Shown here piece after piece: positions 34,901 through 42,159 of a stretch of DNA of 64,000 nt (position 1 is its first letter; each line of letters begins with the position of its first letter). The stretch spans positions 124,001-188,000 of the forward strand of contig JAFEFL010000025.1 of NCBI GenBank assembly GCA_018240595.1, in the 5' to 3' direction. The notes under the pieces were generated by a model, which was not told the origin of the DNA, did not search any database, and saw only the letters and a program-made list of their open reading frames with translations. This DNA comes from Pseudomonadota bacterium (GTDB lineage: Bacteria > Pseudomonadota > Alphaproteobacteria > Rhizobiales > Xanthobacteraceae). The position numbers and the translations under genes are program-made.

Positions 34901-36261
34901 CCGAGCTCATCACCTCGAGCAACCGCAAGACCGAGGAGCACGTCGCTCAGGGACGCACTCAGATCGACTCTCTGGTCGCCACGCTCGACATCCGCACCGA
35001 CGATATCGAACAGCGGCTCAAGCGCTTCGCCAGCCTGCTCGATGAATCGCTCGAGGCCGCCTCGGCCCGCGCCCGCGAGGTCGCGCGCCTGGTGTCGGAT
35101 TCGAGCGCCGACGGCACCCGCGCCATCACCGAACAGTACGCGCTGGTGCGCGAGACGGCCGAGGACGAGCGCCGCCGCACGGTCGAGACCATGAACCAGG
35201 TCTACGCGCAGACCACCTCGGAGACCGAGGGCATCTTCCAGGACGCGCAGCAGCGTTTCGCCGAAGCCGCCAAGGGCATGCGCCGGATGTACGAGCAGTC
35301 GTCCGACGAAACCCAGGCCGTGTTCCGCGAGGCCACCGAACGCTTCGCCGAGACCGTCCAGGACATGAAGCAGATGGCCGCCGAGATGCAGCGCGAACTC
35401 GAAGCGACGCGCAGCGAACTGCGCCGCGGCGTGTTCGAACTGCCGCAGGAGACCGCCGAGAACGCCGCGCAGATGCGCCGCGCCATCGTCGATCAGATCG
35501 AGGCGCTGGCCGAGCTGAACCGCATCGTCGCCCGCCACGGCCGCAATCTCGACGCCGTCGAGCCGATGCAGCGCCGTTCGCGCGAGGAGCCGGCGCTGGC
35601 CGTGATCGGCGGCCGCGAAGGGCCGTCGCGCCCCGAGCCGGCGCCGCGTCCTGCGCCGCCGCGCCCGGAGAGCTTCGCCCAGCCGTCGACGCGCCGCGTT
35701 GAACCGCCGGCGCCGCCCGCGGCTCCGGCGCAGCCGGCGGCCGGCGGCAATCGCGGCTGGCTCAGCGATCTGCTGACCCGCGCCTCGCGCGAGGATGGCG
35801 ATCAGCCGGTGCAGCCGTCGCGCGACTACAATCGTGAGCAGCCGCGTGACACAGGTCGCGACTCGGGCCGCGATCGCGATGCCGGTCGCGGCGAGGACCG
35901 CACCGCGCGGCATTCGATCGAGTCGCTCGACAGTCTCTCGGTCGACATCGCACGCATGATCGATCACGAAGCCGCCGCCGACCTGTGGGACCGCTACAAG
36001 CGCGGCGAGCGCAACGTGTTCACCCGCCGGCTCTACACGCTGCAGGGCCAGCAGGCCTTCGACGAGATCCGCCGCAAGTACCGTTCGGACCGCGAGTTCA
36101 AGCAGACGGTCGATCGCTACATCGGCGAGTTCGAACGGCTGCTCGATGAAGTCTCGCGCGACGACCGCGGCCAGGTGGTGGCGCGCACTTACCTCACCTC
36201 GGAAACCGGCAAGGTCTACACCATGCTGGCGCACGCGGCCGGGCGCTTCGACAACGCGTAA
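31945..36261 (+). CDS. Growth-pole-ring-like giant protein (GPR/RgsE-like)
   Basis: A 1438-residue membrane-anchored coiled-coil protein. Residues 1-105 are acidic/Pro-rich and cytoplasmic. Two hydrophobic helices follow (PYAIATVVSIAWAVGAAALA and IATIAGIVAAVVVPVIFFYV). A rod of more than 1000 residues comes next, made of apolipoprotein-like repeats with recurring RxxEV/DxxDxR patterns. A Pro-rich linker (about 1210-1275) leads to a conserved C-terminal domain (SVDIARMIDHEAAADLWDRY ... LTSETGKVYTMLAHAAGRF). This matches what is known of Agrobacterium GPR and Sinorhizobium RgsE, which form a ring at the growing pole. It is shorter than Agrobacterium GPR (over 2000 aa). ATG 31945 was chosen over an upstream TTG. 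Orthology is inferred. Confidence 0.75.
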   Translation: MANNPQQSKNATDQAMAALEDALNVHIASPRTEPRLEPGAPQDKTDTFEFDPGPAADLFRDPEPAPRDGSAARETEAPSQWLNADGSPRLPANDDRASMGVVLQGLRRRRARAPYAIATVVSIAWAVGAAALAFLSRGELANLLSSTNMAIATIAGIVAAVVVPVIFFYVLAHLFSRSQDLRLVAESMAEVAMRLSQPETAAREQIVSVGQAIRREVTAMGDGVERALARAAELEALVHNEVSALERAYNDNEVRIRDLLSELSNQRDTLVSQADQVRKAIGAVHLDLSHDITSVGDLVAEKVNEVAQRVTRSLTEKGEHITLALGHAGDSMIDALGERGSTLLERLETTSDRATTAIASASDRLADSLNFKTDHIHDEFSDMAARLQQMMTTRLDQVAQGFAQKTTGTIDAMASRSQQFTDTLSQTSAQIVTQLSRRTDEIADRLHANSSSLIENIGNRGNEIVALIEQTGTHTNETLAARSQSVADTFRRNADLLAASLDNRNEQTDAMLAERLKAFEQVFELKGTALSEKIERDSATLGTLITRHVTEFDHNIKTYGGALIERLGERTQDVADAMRAYLDSFDERVTGRADALSTTLDKRLVQFEDLLGARVSDMANTLTDGGNEIIGALDKRITDVTGVITLRGTEVANAITVKIDEMDKTLGARAIEVADTLDGRIERFEDLLVNRTVTVTDQIENRTKSAADALNARLEELSSAIKTNTSDAENALTALASSTTEQIRHSASSAERSLINASDEIARNIVARAEEIAETVSKRTNEMTEVLSDRSGGVLHAITEKGQQFAADVSKATEQAIAEFDVKGVAFSRAVLDNSTEITRMINTAGELAANTVTRTLNDLQDTATKAIERSRATATSTVSEMLEAHKMVSDDTTALFERLREANIMLQEVLSGSHENMSALENTLMLRVSEFVTAMTEVNGTTNEATNRVETTIVNFRELTAHALNDLSQLATQFDEHGRDLAKAAELITSSNRKTEEHVAQGRTQIDSLVATLDIRTDDIEQRLKRFASLLDESLEAASARAREVARLVSDSSADGTRAITEQYALVRETAEDERRRTVETMNQVYAQTTSETEGIFQDAQQRFAEAAKGMRRMYEQSSDETQAVFREATERFAETVQDMKQMAAEMQRELEATRSELRRGVFELPQETAENAAQMRRAIVDQIEALAELNRIVARHGRNLDAVEPMQRRSREEPALAVIGGREGPSRPEPAPRPAPPRPESFAQPSTRRVEPPAPPAAPAQPAAGGNRGWLSDLLTRASREDGDQPVQPSRDYNREQPRDTGRDSGRDRDAGRGEDRTARHSIESLDSLSVDIARMIDHEAAADLWDRYKRGERNVFTRRLYTLQGQQAFDEIRRKYRSDREFKQTVDRYIGEFERLLDEVSRDDRGQVVARTYLTSETGKVYTMLAHAAGRFDNA

Positions 36262-36281
36262 CGGCCGTAGGTGCCGCGAAT

Positions 36282-36318
36282 AAAAAAACGGGCGCCCTCA
36301 CCGGCGCCCGTTCTTGTT
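36282..36318. terminator. Bidirectional terminator between GPR-like gene and mlaD
   Basis: AACGGGCGCC (36287-36296), loop CTCACC, GGCGCCCGTT (36303-36312), with an A-run before and CTTGTTT after. It serves the converging transcripts. Confidence 0.85.
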
Positions 36319-36324
36319 TGGCCT

Positions 36325-36352
36325 CACCTCTCCCATAGGGAGAGGTCAGAGA
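36325..36352. repeat. Short G/C-run palindrome
   Basis: CCTCTCCC-ATA-GGGAGAGG, a member of the same intergenic family as 54.79 kb, placed between the terminator and mlaD. Confidence 0.6.
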
Positions 36353-36359
36353 GCGCACC

Positions 36360-37337
36360 TTATCTCCTTGCCGGCGTCGGCAGTTGCTCTTTCTTCTTCT
36401 CGTCCGGCGGTGCGCCGCCCCAGATGATCCGGCTCGGATTCTCGTCGAAATTCTTCGCCGCCTTGTCGATGGTCGTGAGCGTGCGCGTGCCCGTCTTGGC
36501 CAGCCGGCCGATGTAGACGGTGAGCTCCGCGGTGCGCTTGTCGAGGTTGTCGGCCAGTGTCTTGATCGAGCGCGCCGCCTCGTTGATGTCGCCGCCCTTG
36601 CCGTCGGGGCCGCCGGTCAGGCCCTCGAGGCCCTTGGCGATATTGTCGATGCGTTCGGAGTTGCGACCGAGCGCGCCGCTGAACTTCTCGATATTCGCCA
36701 GCGTCTTGTCGATGTTCTGCGAGTTGCGCCCGAGCGCCCCGGTGAACTGCTCGATATTGGCCAGCGTCTTGTCGATGTTGTCCGAGTTGCGCGACAGCGA
36801 TTCCGTGAATTTCTGGATGTTCTCGAGCGCGGCGTGGAACGCGGTCTGGTTCTGCGTGATGAATTCGTCGAGCTTGCGCATGACGTCGCGCGCGGCCTGG
36901 GTGACGTCCTGCGTCGCGCCCGGCGGCGCCACCATGAGCGGCGGCGTTTCGCCCGGGCCGGCGCCGGCGACGACCTTGGCCGACGGGTTGCCGCCGATCA
37001 GCGACACCGAGGCGATGCCGGTCAGGCCCTGGAATTCCAGACCGATCGAGGTGTCGTCACGGACGGTCACGGATTTGTCGACCGAGAGAGTCGCGACCAC
37101 CTGTTTCGGTTTCGACGGATCGAGCCGCAGGCCGGTCACCTCACCGACGCGGATGCCGTTGAACAGCACGGTGGCGCCGGTGCGCAGGCCCGATACCGAA
37201 CCGTCGAAGACAACGCGGTAGAACAGGCGCTCGCCGCTGCCGCCGATGTTCTGGAACCAGTAGATGAAGCCGAACACACCGGCGATCACCGCCAGCGTGA
37301 ACACTCCGATCAGGATGTAGTTCGCTCTCGTTTCCAT
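36360..37337 (-). CDS. mlaD: MlaD-family MCE protein, lipid transport
   Basis: A 325-residue periplasmic substrate-binding component of an Mla-type ABC system that moves phospholipids between inner and outer membranes. One N-terminal anchor helix (YILIGVFTLAVIAGVFGFIY) precedes the MCE domain (residues about 40-125: VSGLRTGATVLFNGIRVGEV). The C-terminal half is a helical region with repeated IDKTLANIEQFTGALGRNS-type units, then a Lys/Pro-rich tail. It is 14 bases after mlaF and last in the operon. The chosen ATG begins METRANYILIG, the family start. Confidence 0.9.
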   Translation of the reverse strand: METRANYILIGVFTLAVIAGVFGFIYWFQNIGGSGERLFYRVVFDGSVSGLRTGATVLFNGIRVGEVTGLRLDPSKPKQVVATLSVDKSVTVRDDTSIGLEFQGLTGIASVSLIGGNPSAKVVAGAGPGETPPLMVAPPGATQDVTQAARDVMRKLDEFITQNQTAFHAALENIQKFTESLSRNSDNIDKTLANIEQFTGALGRNSQNIDKTLANIEKFSGALGRNSERIDNIAKGLEGLTGGPDGKGGDINEAARSIKTLADNLDKRTAELTVYIGRLAKTGTRTLTTIDKAAKNFDENPSRIIWGGAPPDEKKKEQLPTPARR

Positions 37338-37351
37338 CAACGGGCTCCAGT

Positions 37352-38164
37352 TCAGCCGCCGCTTGCCGGCCGCGCCGCCTCGCGGGCGCCGATCGCGGCC
37401 CGCGCGCGCTTGCCTCGGAAGTATTCTTTCATCCACGGATGCTCGGATTTGAGCATGGTTTCCATGGTTCCGGCGGCAATCACCTTGCCGCCGAACAGCA
37501 CCGCGATGCGGTCGCAAACCGTGCTCAGACTGTCGAGGTCATGGGTTACCATGTAAACGGTAAGCCCCAAAGTACGTTGCAATGTGGCGATCAGGGCGTC
37601 GAAGTCGCCGGCGCCGATCGGATCGAGGCCCGAGGTCGGCTCGTCGAGAAATACAATTTCGGGGTCCAGCGCCAGCGCCCGCGCCAGTGCGACACGCTTG
37701 GTCATGCCGCCGGAAAGTTCCGACGGGTATTTGCCGCACACCGAAGCGTCGAGGCCGACCATTTCCAGCTTGGCCACCGCCAGTTCGTCCATCAGGCGCT
37801 GCGGCAGATTGAGATTCTCGCGCACCGTGAACTGCAGGTTCTCCATCACCGTCAGCGACGAGAACAGCGCGCCCTGCTGGAACAGCACGCCCCAGCGCCG
37901 TTCGATCGCGCGGCGCTCGTCATCGCGGAGCTGGTCGAGGTCGTTGCCGAACACCTTGATGCTGCCGGCGCGCTTCCTGATAAGGCCGATGATGGTGCGC
38001 ATCAGCACCGACTTGCCGGCGCCGGAACCGCCGACGAAGCCGAGGATCTCGCCGCGATAGACGTCGAGATCGGCGCCCTTGAGCACCAGACGGTCGCCGA
38101 ACCCGACTTCGACACCGCGCGCCTCGATCACAACTTCCCTGCCGCCGTTCGTCGCTGTTGCCAT
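37352..38164 (-). CDS. mlaF: MlaF-like ABC transporter ATPase
   Basis: A 270-residue ABC ATPase. Walker A is GGSGAGKS, Q-loop VLFQQGALFSSLTV, signature LSGGMTKRVALARAL (the MT in LSGGM is typical of MlaF), Walker B IVFLDEPTSGLD, and the H-loop His in MVTHDLDS. It sits between mlaE and mlaD with gaps of 3 and 14 bases. It powers the MlaE permease for phospholipid trafficking. Confidence 0.93.
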   Translation of the reverse strand: MATATNGGREVVIEARGVEVGFGDRLVLKGADLDVYRGEILGFVGGSGAGKSVLMRTIIGLIRKRAGSIKVFGNDLDQLRDDERRAIERRWGVLFQQGALFSSLTVMENLQFTVRENLNLPQRLMDELAVAKLEMVGLDASVCGKYPSELSGGMTKRVALARALALDPEIVFLDEPTSGLDPIGAGDFDALIATLQRTLGLTVYMVTHDLDSLSTVCDRIAVLFGGKVIAAGTMETMLKSEHPWMKEYFRGKRARAAIGAREAARPASGG

Positions 38165-38167
38165 CGC

Positions 38168-39304
38168 TCACATCCCGATCGAGGCAAAGAAGATGGCGAA
38201 CAGGCCATCCATGACGATGACGAGAAAGATCGATTCCACCACCGACGCCGTGGTCTGACGGCCGAGCGATTCGGCCGAGCCCTTCACCGCCATGCCCTCG
38301 ACGCAGGACACGACGCCGATCACCAGCGCCATGAACGGCGCCTTGATCATGCCGACCTGGAAGGTGTTGAGCGCGATCGACTCCTTGAGGCGCGACAGGA
38401 AGATGTCGGGCGCGATGCCGCCGTAAAGCCAGCACACCAGGCCGCCGCCATAGAGCGCCGCCATCGAGCCGATGAAGGTGAGGATCGGCACGCCGATGAT
38501 CAGCGCCAGGATGCGCGGCAGCACCAGAACCTCGATCGGGTCGAAGCCCATGGTCTGCAATGCGTCGATCTCTTCGCGCATCTTCATCGAGCCGAGTTCG
38601 GCGGTGTAGGCCGAGCCGGAGCGGCCCGCGACCATGATGCAGACGATCAGCACGCCGAGTTCGCGCAGCACCAGGATGCCAACCATGTCGACGACATAGA
38701 CGTCGGCGCCGAACTTGCGGAAATGGAACAGGCCCTGCTGGGCGATGATGCAGCCGATCAGGAAGGTAATGAGCAGGATGATCGGAACCGCGCGCCACGC
38801 CACCATGTCGAGCTGGTGCACCAGCGAGGTCATGCGGAAGGACAGCGGCCGCGTGACGACGCGCAACAGCGCCGACACCAGCGCGCCGAACATGTTGACG
38901 ATGGCGATGAAGGAATGCCCGACCGCGACGATGTTCTCGCCGATCGAGGACAGGGCATAACTGATCGAGGTGGCGCCGCGGCGGCGGTCGAGTTCGTCGA
39001 GCTTGACCGCATGCATCTCGTCGATGAGGCCGCGGTAGTCCTCCTTGAGGCCGGTGACCTCGACCTTGCCGCCATGGGTCTCGAAGGCGCGCACCAGGCG
39101 CTCCAGCAGCCAGGCGCCGAAGGTGTCGAGGCGCTCGACCGGCGCCATGTCGATGGTCACCGCGGTCACGGCGGGATGGGCCTGGCGCAGCCGGTCGATT
39201 TGCGCCTCAAGCGGCCGCGCATTGACCGAGGTCCAGGCCCCGGCGCCGGTCAGCGCCAGCCGGTTGCCTTGCAGGTTTTCGCGCAGGAATTGACCGTTCT
39301 TCAC
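38168..39304 (-). CDS. mlaE: MlaE-like permease with N-terminal STAS domain
   Basis: A 378-residue ABC permease. Residues 1-110 form a STAS-like domain (LALTGAGAWTSVNARPLEAQ, MAPVERLDTFGAWLLERL), equivalent to a fused MlaB. The membrane part follows with the MlaE signatures GCIIAQQGLFHFRKFGADVY, LVLRELGVLIVCIMVAGRSG and SMKMREEIDALQTMGFDPIE. The fusion of MlaB-like and MlaE parts is common in alphaproteobacteria. It is first in mlaE-mlaF-mlaD. Confidence 0.93.
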   Translation of the reverse strand: MKNGQFLRENLQGNRLALTGAGAWTSVNARPLEAQIDRLRQAHPAVTAVTIDMAPVERLDTFGAWLLERLVRAFETHGGKVEVTGLKEDYRGLIDEMHAVKLDELDRRRGATSISYALSSIGENIVAVGHSFIAIVNMFGALVSALLRVVTRPLSFRMTSLVHQLDMVAWRAVPIILLITFLIGCIIAQQGLFHFRKFGADVYVVDMVGILVLRELGVLIVCIMVAGRSGSAYTAELGSMKMREEIDALQTMGFDPIEVLVLPRILALIIGVPILTFIGSMAALYGGGLVCWLYGGIAPDIFLSRLKESIALNTFQVGMIKAPFMALVIGVVSCVEGMAVKGSAESLGRQTTASVVESIFLVIVMDGLFAIFFASIGM

Positions 39305-39466
39305 CGCAACGCTCCAGCCCCCAAGATAACGGAGATAAGGGCGATTCTCCCCCGCGGCCAGTCTCCCGGCACCGATTTAGGGGCCTCGCGGGTTTGACCG
39401 CGGCCCCGCCGCCCGGATATCCCCACCTCCGTCCCATGAAGGACGCCGATCCGAAAGGTCACCGCC

Positions 39467-40480
39467 TTGGCCGCCTCGCGCCCGCTGCCCCTTCGACTCA
39501 CCGTTACGATCGACCGTTTTCCTATTGCCGGCTCGTTCGCCATCAGCCGCGGCGCCAAGACAGAAGCCGTGGTCGTGGTGGCGGCCGTCGATGACGGCAC
39601 GGTGACAGGCCGCGGCGAGTGCGTGCCCTATGCCCGCTACGGCGAGAGCGTCGAGAGCGTCACCGCCGCGATCGAGGCGATGCGCGGCCCGATCGGCGCC
39701 GGGCTCGACCGGCTCGCTCTGCAAAGCGCGATGCCGGCCGGCGCGGCGCGCAACGCGCTCGACTGCGCCTTCTGGGATCTCGAGGCCAAAAGCAGCGGCC
39801 GCCGCGTTTGGCAGCTCGCCGGGCTGACACGGCCGGAACCGCTGACCACCGCCTTCACCATCTCGCTGGCCGATCCGGCCGCGATGGCCCAAGCCGCGGC
39901 GGCCGCAGCATCGCGTCCGCTCCTGAAAATCAAGCTCGGCGGCGAAGAAACAAACGGCGGCGATCCGGCGCGGATTGCCGCGGTGCGCGCCGCAGCGCCG
40001 AACGCCACGCTGGTGGTCGATGCCAACGAAGGCTGGCGCGAGGAGCATCTCGCCGCCAAGCTCGCGGCCTGCGCCGCGGCGGGCGTCGTGCTGGTCGAGC
40101 AGCCTCTGCCCGAAGGCCGCGACGACGCGCTGGCGCGTATCGCGCGGCCGATTCCGGTGTGCGCCGACGAGAGCGTTCACGACCGCGCTTCGCTTGCAGC
40201 CCTCGCCGGCAAATACGACGCGGTGAACATCAAGCTCGACAAGGCCGGCGGCCTGACCGAGGCGCTGGCGATGACGGAAGCGGCGACGCGCGCCGGTTTC
40301 ACCATCATGGCCGGCTGCATGGTGGCGACGTCGCTCGCCATGGCGCCGGCGGTGCTGCTGGCGCAGCGCGCCCGCTTCACCGATCTCGATGGCCCGCTGC
40401 TTCTCGCCCGCGACCGCAGTCCCGGCCTCTCCTACAGCGGCAGCCGCGTCGATCCGCCCGATTCGGCGCTGTGGGGATAG
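39467..40480 (+). CDS. Dipeptide epimerase (L-Ala-D/L-Glu epimerase-like), enolase superfamily
   Basis: A 337-residue enolase-superfamily enzyme expected to interconvert L-Ala-D-Glu and L-Ala-L-Glu during murein peptide recycling. Catalytic KxK is in LLKIKLGG. The metal ligands lie in VVDANEG, LVEQPLP and CADES, and the second Lys is in NIKLDKAGG. The lid loop near ISRGAKTEA fits dipeptide specificity. The gene appears to start with TTG at 39467, with GAAAGG at the right distance; no in-frame ATG lies near the start and an upstream ATG is in another frame. Confidence 0.83.
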   Translation: MAASRPLPLRLTVTIDRFPIAGSFAISRGAKTEAVVVVAAVDDGTVTGRGECVPYARYGESVESVTAAIEAMRGPIGAGLDRLALQSAMPAGAARNALDCAFWDLEAKSSGRRVWQLAGLTRPEPLTTAFTISLADPAAMAQAAAAAASRPLLKIKLGGEETNGGDPARIAAVRAAAPNATLVVDANEGWREEHLAAKLAACAAAGVVLVEQPLPEGRDDALARIARPIPVCADESVHDRASLAALAGKYDAVNIKLDKAGGLTEALAMTEAATRAGFTIMAGCMVATSLAMAPAVLLAQRARFTDLDGPLLLARDRSPGLSYSGSRVDPPDSALWG

Positions 40481-40491
40481 GCGCGCGCCCG

Positions 40492-40920
40492 CTACGGGTA
40501 ATAGCCGACGCCGCAGCCAAGCTCGCCGATCCGTCGCACGACGCTGACCTTCTTGACCGGCGTCGCATCCGCCGGCGGCGGCTTCCTGGCCATATAAGCG
40601 ATCTCGGTCACCTGATCTTCGGGCTTCTGCGCGGCTTCGAAGATCGCATGCCCGCTGCCCGGGAATGTTCGTATGTCTTTGCCGGCCGTCTGCCCGGTGA
40701 GGACTATTCCATCCGAAACGCGGAAGCAGAACGGATAGATGCTGCCGTCCTTGAAGCCGTCCGCGCCCGCATTGAACATTTGCATCGCTGCATTCTGGTC
40801 GCGATGAACGGCGACCGCGACGCGATCGAGCATCGCTTTGGCTTTTTCCGCGTCACCGGGATCGGCGAACGCCGCCGACCATGTTGCCAGAGACAGCGCG
40901 GCTACGACGATACCCCGCAC
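40492..40920 (-). CDS. Exported single-Cache-like domain protein
   Basis: A 142-residue secreted protein. MRGIVVAALSLATWSAAFA is a signal peptide (cleavage near 19). The mature part resembles a stand-alone Cache sensor domain (AMQMFNAGADGFKDGSIYPF, VTEIAYMARKPPP). Such domains bind small ligands in the periplasm, but here there is no attached signalling module. It is convergent with the epimerase gene (11 bases). Confidence 0.65.
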   Translation of the reverse strand: MRGIVVAALSLATWSAAFADPGDAEKAKAMLDRVAVAVHRDQNAAMQMFNAGADGFKDGSIYPFCFRVSDGIVLTGQTAGKDIRTFPGSGHAIFEAAQKPEDQVTEIAYMARKPPPADATPVKKVSVVRRIGELGCGVGYYP

Positions 40921-41228
40921 GGTGGAGCACTCCTCGGTTCACATTCCGGCGTGAGAATCTGAAACAAATGGCGACCCGACTCAAGCCGCCGGCGCTTGAT
41001 AATAAATGCAGCGGAAGCGGAAGCGTCGCTCGCGCGAGCGAACAGAGGCTGACGGGCACAACGTTTTCCATGCGCGTCGCCAACGCTGACGCATCGCTGC
41101 CCGGCCGCGCCACACCGGTCCGCGCACCGCCCAAAAGCCATGTACCCGGCGAGAACAACCTTTGAGTTTGGTCAAGGCGGTCTCGCGCGTCACGGGCCAT
41201 AAGACGTCCGGGGTCAGGGGACGCGTCG
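40921..41228. other. Intergenic stretch with a FixK-like dyad
   Basis: About 300 bases between the Cache protein and a 54-residue ORF. TTGAGTTTGGTCAA at 41162-41175 is a TTGA-N6-TCAA dyad centred about 60 bases before that ORF. A 65-codon plus-strand frame (40968-41165) has no support as a gene. Nothing else is recognised. Confidence 0.35.
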
Positions 41229-41393
41229 ATGAAGTATTCGAGGATCGCCGAGCGACTGCTGGTTCATGCCCGGCTGTGCCGCGAGCTGGCGTCGGCGACG
41301 ACCGACCCGGCCATGGCGCGTAAGCTATTAGAATTGGCCGAGGATTGCCTTCGCGGCGTCCACGAGGAGCGGCGCTCGGCCGCGGCCAATTGA
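41229..41393 (+). CDS. Small helical protein (54 aa)
   Basis: An uninterrupted frame from ATG 41229 to TGA 41391-41393, giving a basic, helical 54-residue protein: MKYSRIAERLLVHARLCREL, a short TTDPAMARKLLELAEDCLRG helix and HEERRSAAAN. A purine-rich CAGGGGA lies upstream. Short proteins of this two-helix layout are common in Bradyrhizobium relatives. Codon usage (G/C third positions) fits its neighbours. The function is unknown. Confidence 0.55.
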   Translation: MKYSRIAERLLVHARLCRELASATTDPAMARKLLELAEDCLRGVHEERRSAAAN

Positions 41394-41474
41394 GCCCGGC
41401 CGCCCTGCCTTGTTTCAAAATGGAACTCCGCTTCGGCTCAAATGCCTGATTTTGTTCACGAACTTCCCCCTGAA

Positions 41475-41488
41475 TTTGGTTAACCAAA
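41475..41488. promoter_or_regulatory. 14-bp perfect palindrome
   Basis: TTTGGTTAACCAAA, a perfect dyad in the leader of the gene at 41557, 69 bases before its ATG. It could be an operator; the regulator is unknown. Confidence 0.35.
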
Positions 41489-41556
41489 CCTTTCCGTCGC
41501 CGTCCATTTCGGTCTAGAGTTGAGTCAATATCGCATGCCGGTGACGGGGACGGGGG

Positions 41557-42159
41557 ATGTGGTTCAGGGGCACTCTGCTAGGTGCGATTGCCGTGGCGTC
41601 TTTAATGACGACGCCGGCTTCCGCGACCATGCGCATCGCTGAAGACCGCGGCGGCCAGATCGGTCATTACCTGCAAGCCTTCGCGGTCCTGCGCTCCTCC
41701 GGCGAAAACGTCATGATCGACGGCAACTGCCTGTCGGCCTGCACCCTCGTTCTCGGGCTCATTCCGCGGTCGCGCATTTGCGCGACGCCGCGCGCCCGCT
41801 TCGGCTTCCACGCCGCGTGGATGCCGGATTCGGAAGGCGCGCCGGTCACCAGCCAGCTCGGCACACAGGCGTTGTGGAACATTTATCCGAAGGACGTGCG
41901 CCGCTGGATCAACCGCAACGGCGGCCTGTCGCGCAAGATGATCTACATGCAAGGCTCCGCCATGCATGGCATCGTCAATGAATGCGGTGCCGCGCGGGCG
42001 GAAACCCGGCGCGCCGAGGCGACGACGCCGAGCCGGCATCGTGCCGAACGCCGCGCCGAGGCGCGTTACGATCGCCGCGCATCACGCCGTGCCGCCAGCC
42101 ACACGACGCGCCGCGTGATCCGCTACAGCGCCATAAGCGCAGCCAACGATCGCCACTAG
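41557..42159 (+). CDS. Exported ClpP/crotonase-fold-like protein
   Basis: A 200-residue secreted protein. MWFRGTLLGAIAVASLMTTP with ASA is a signal peptide (cleavage near 23). The mature core (QIGHYLQAFAVLRSSGENVM, DGNCLSACTLVLGLIPRSRI, ARFGFHAAW) resembles the periplasmic ClpP-like COG3904 group; the Ser of LSAC corresponds to the catalytic position and His in FHAAW to the second residue. The last 60 residues are Arg/Ala-rich and basic. That tail overlaps, in antisense, the final 78 bases of the facing MFS gene. Confidence 0.65.
   Translation: MWFRGTLLGAIAVASLMTTPASATMRIAEDRGGQIGHYLQAFAVLRSSGENVMIDGNCLSACTLVLGLIPRSRICATPRARFGFHAAWMPDSEGAPVTSQLGTQALWNIYPKDVRRWINRNGGLSRKMIYMQGSAMHGIVNECGAARAETRRAEATTPSRHRAERRAEARYDRRASRRAASHTTRRVIRYSAISAANDRH

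Noticed and set aside
31747..36234. A 1495-codon open frame antisense to the GPR-like gene
   Set aside because: Its composition is that of a GC-rich shadow frame (Asp/Leu/Arg/Ala/Gly excess with no fold pattern). The plus-strand protein has clear domains, so only that strand was annotated.
40968..41165. A 65-codon plus-strand ORF before the small protein
   Set aside because: No ribosome site, no secondary-structure pattern and irregular codon use; a non-coding leader is more likely.
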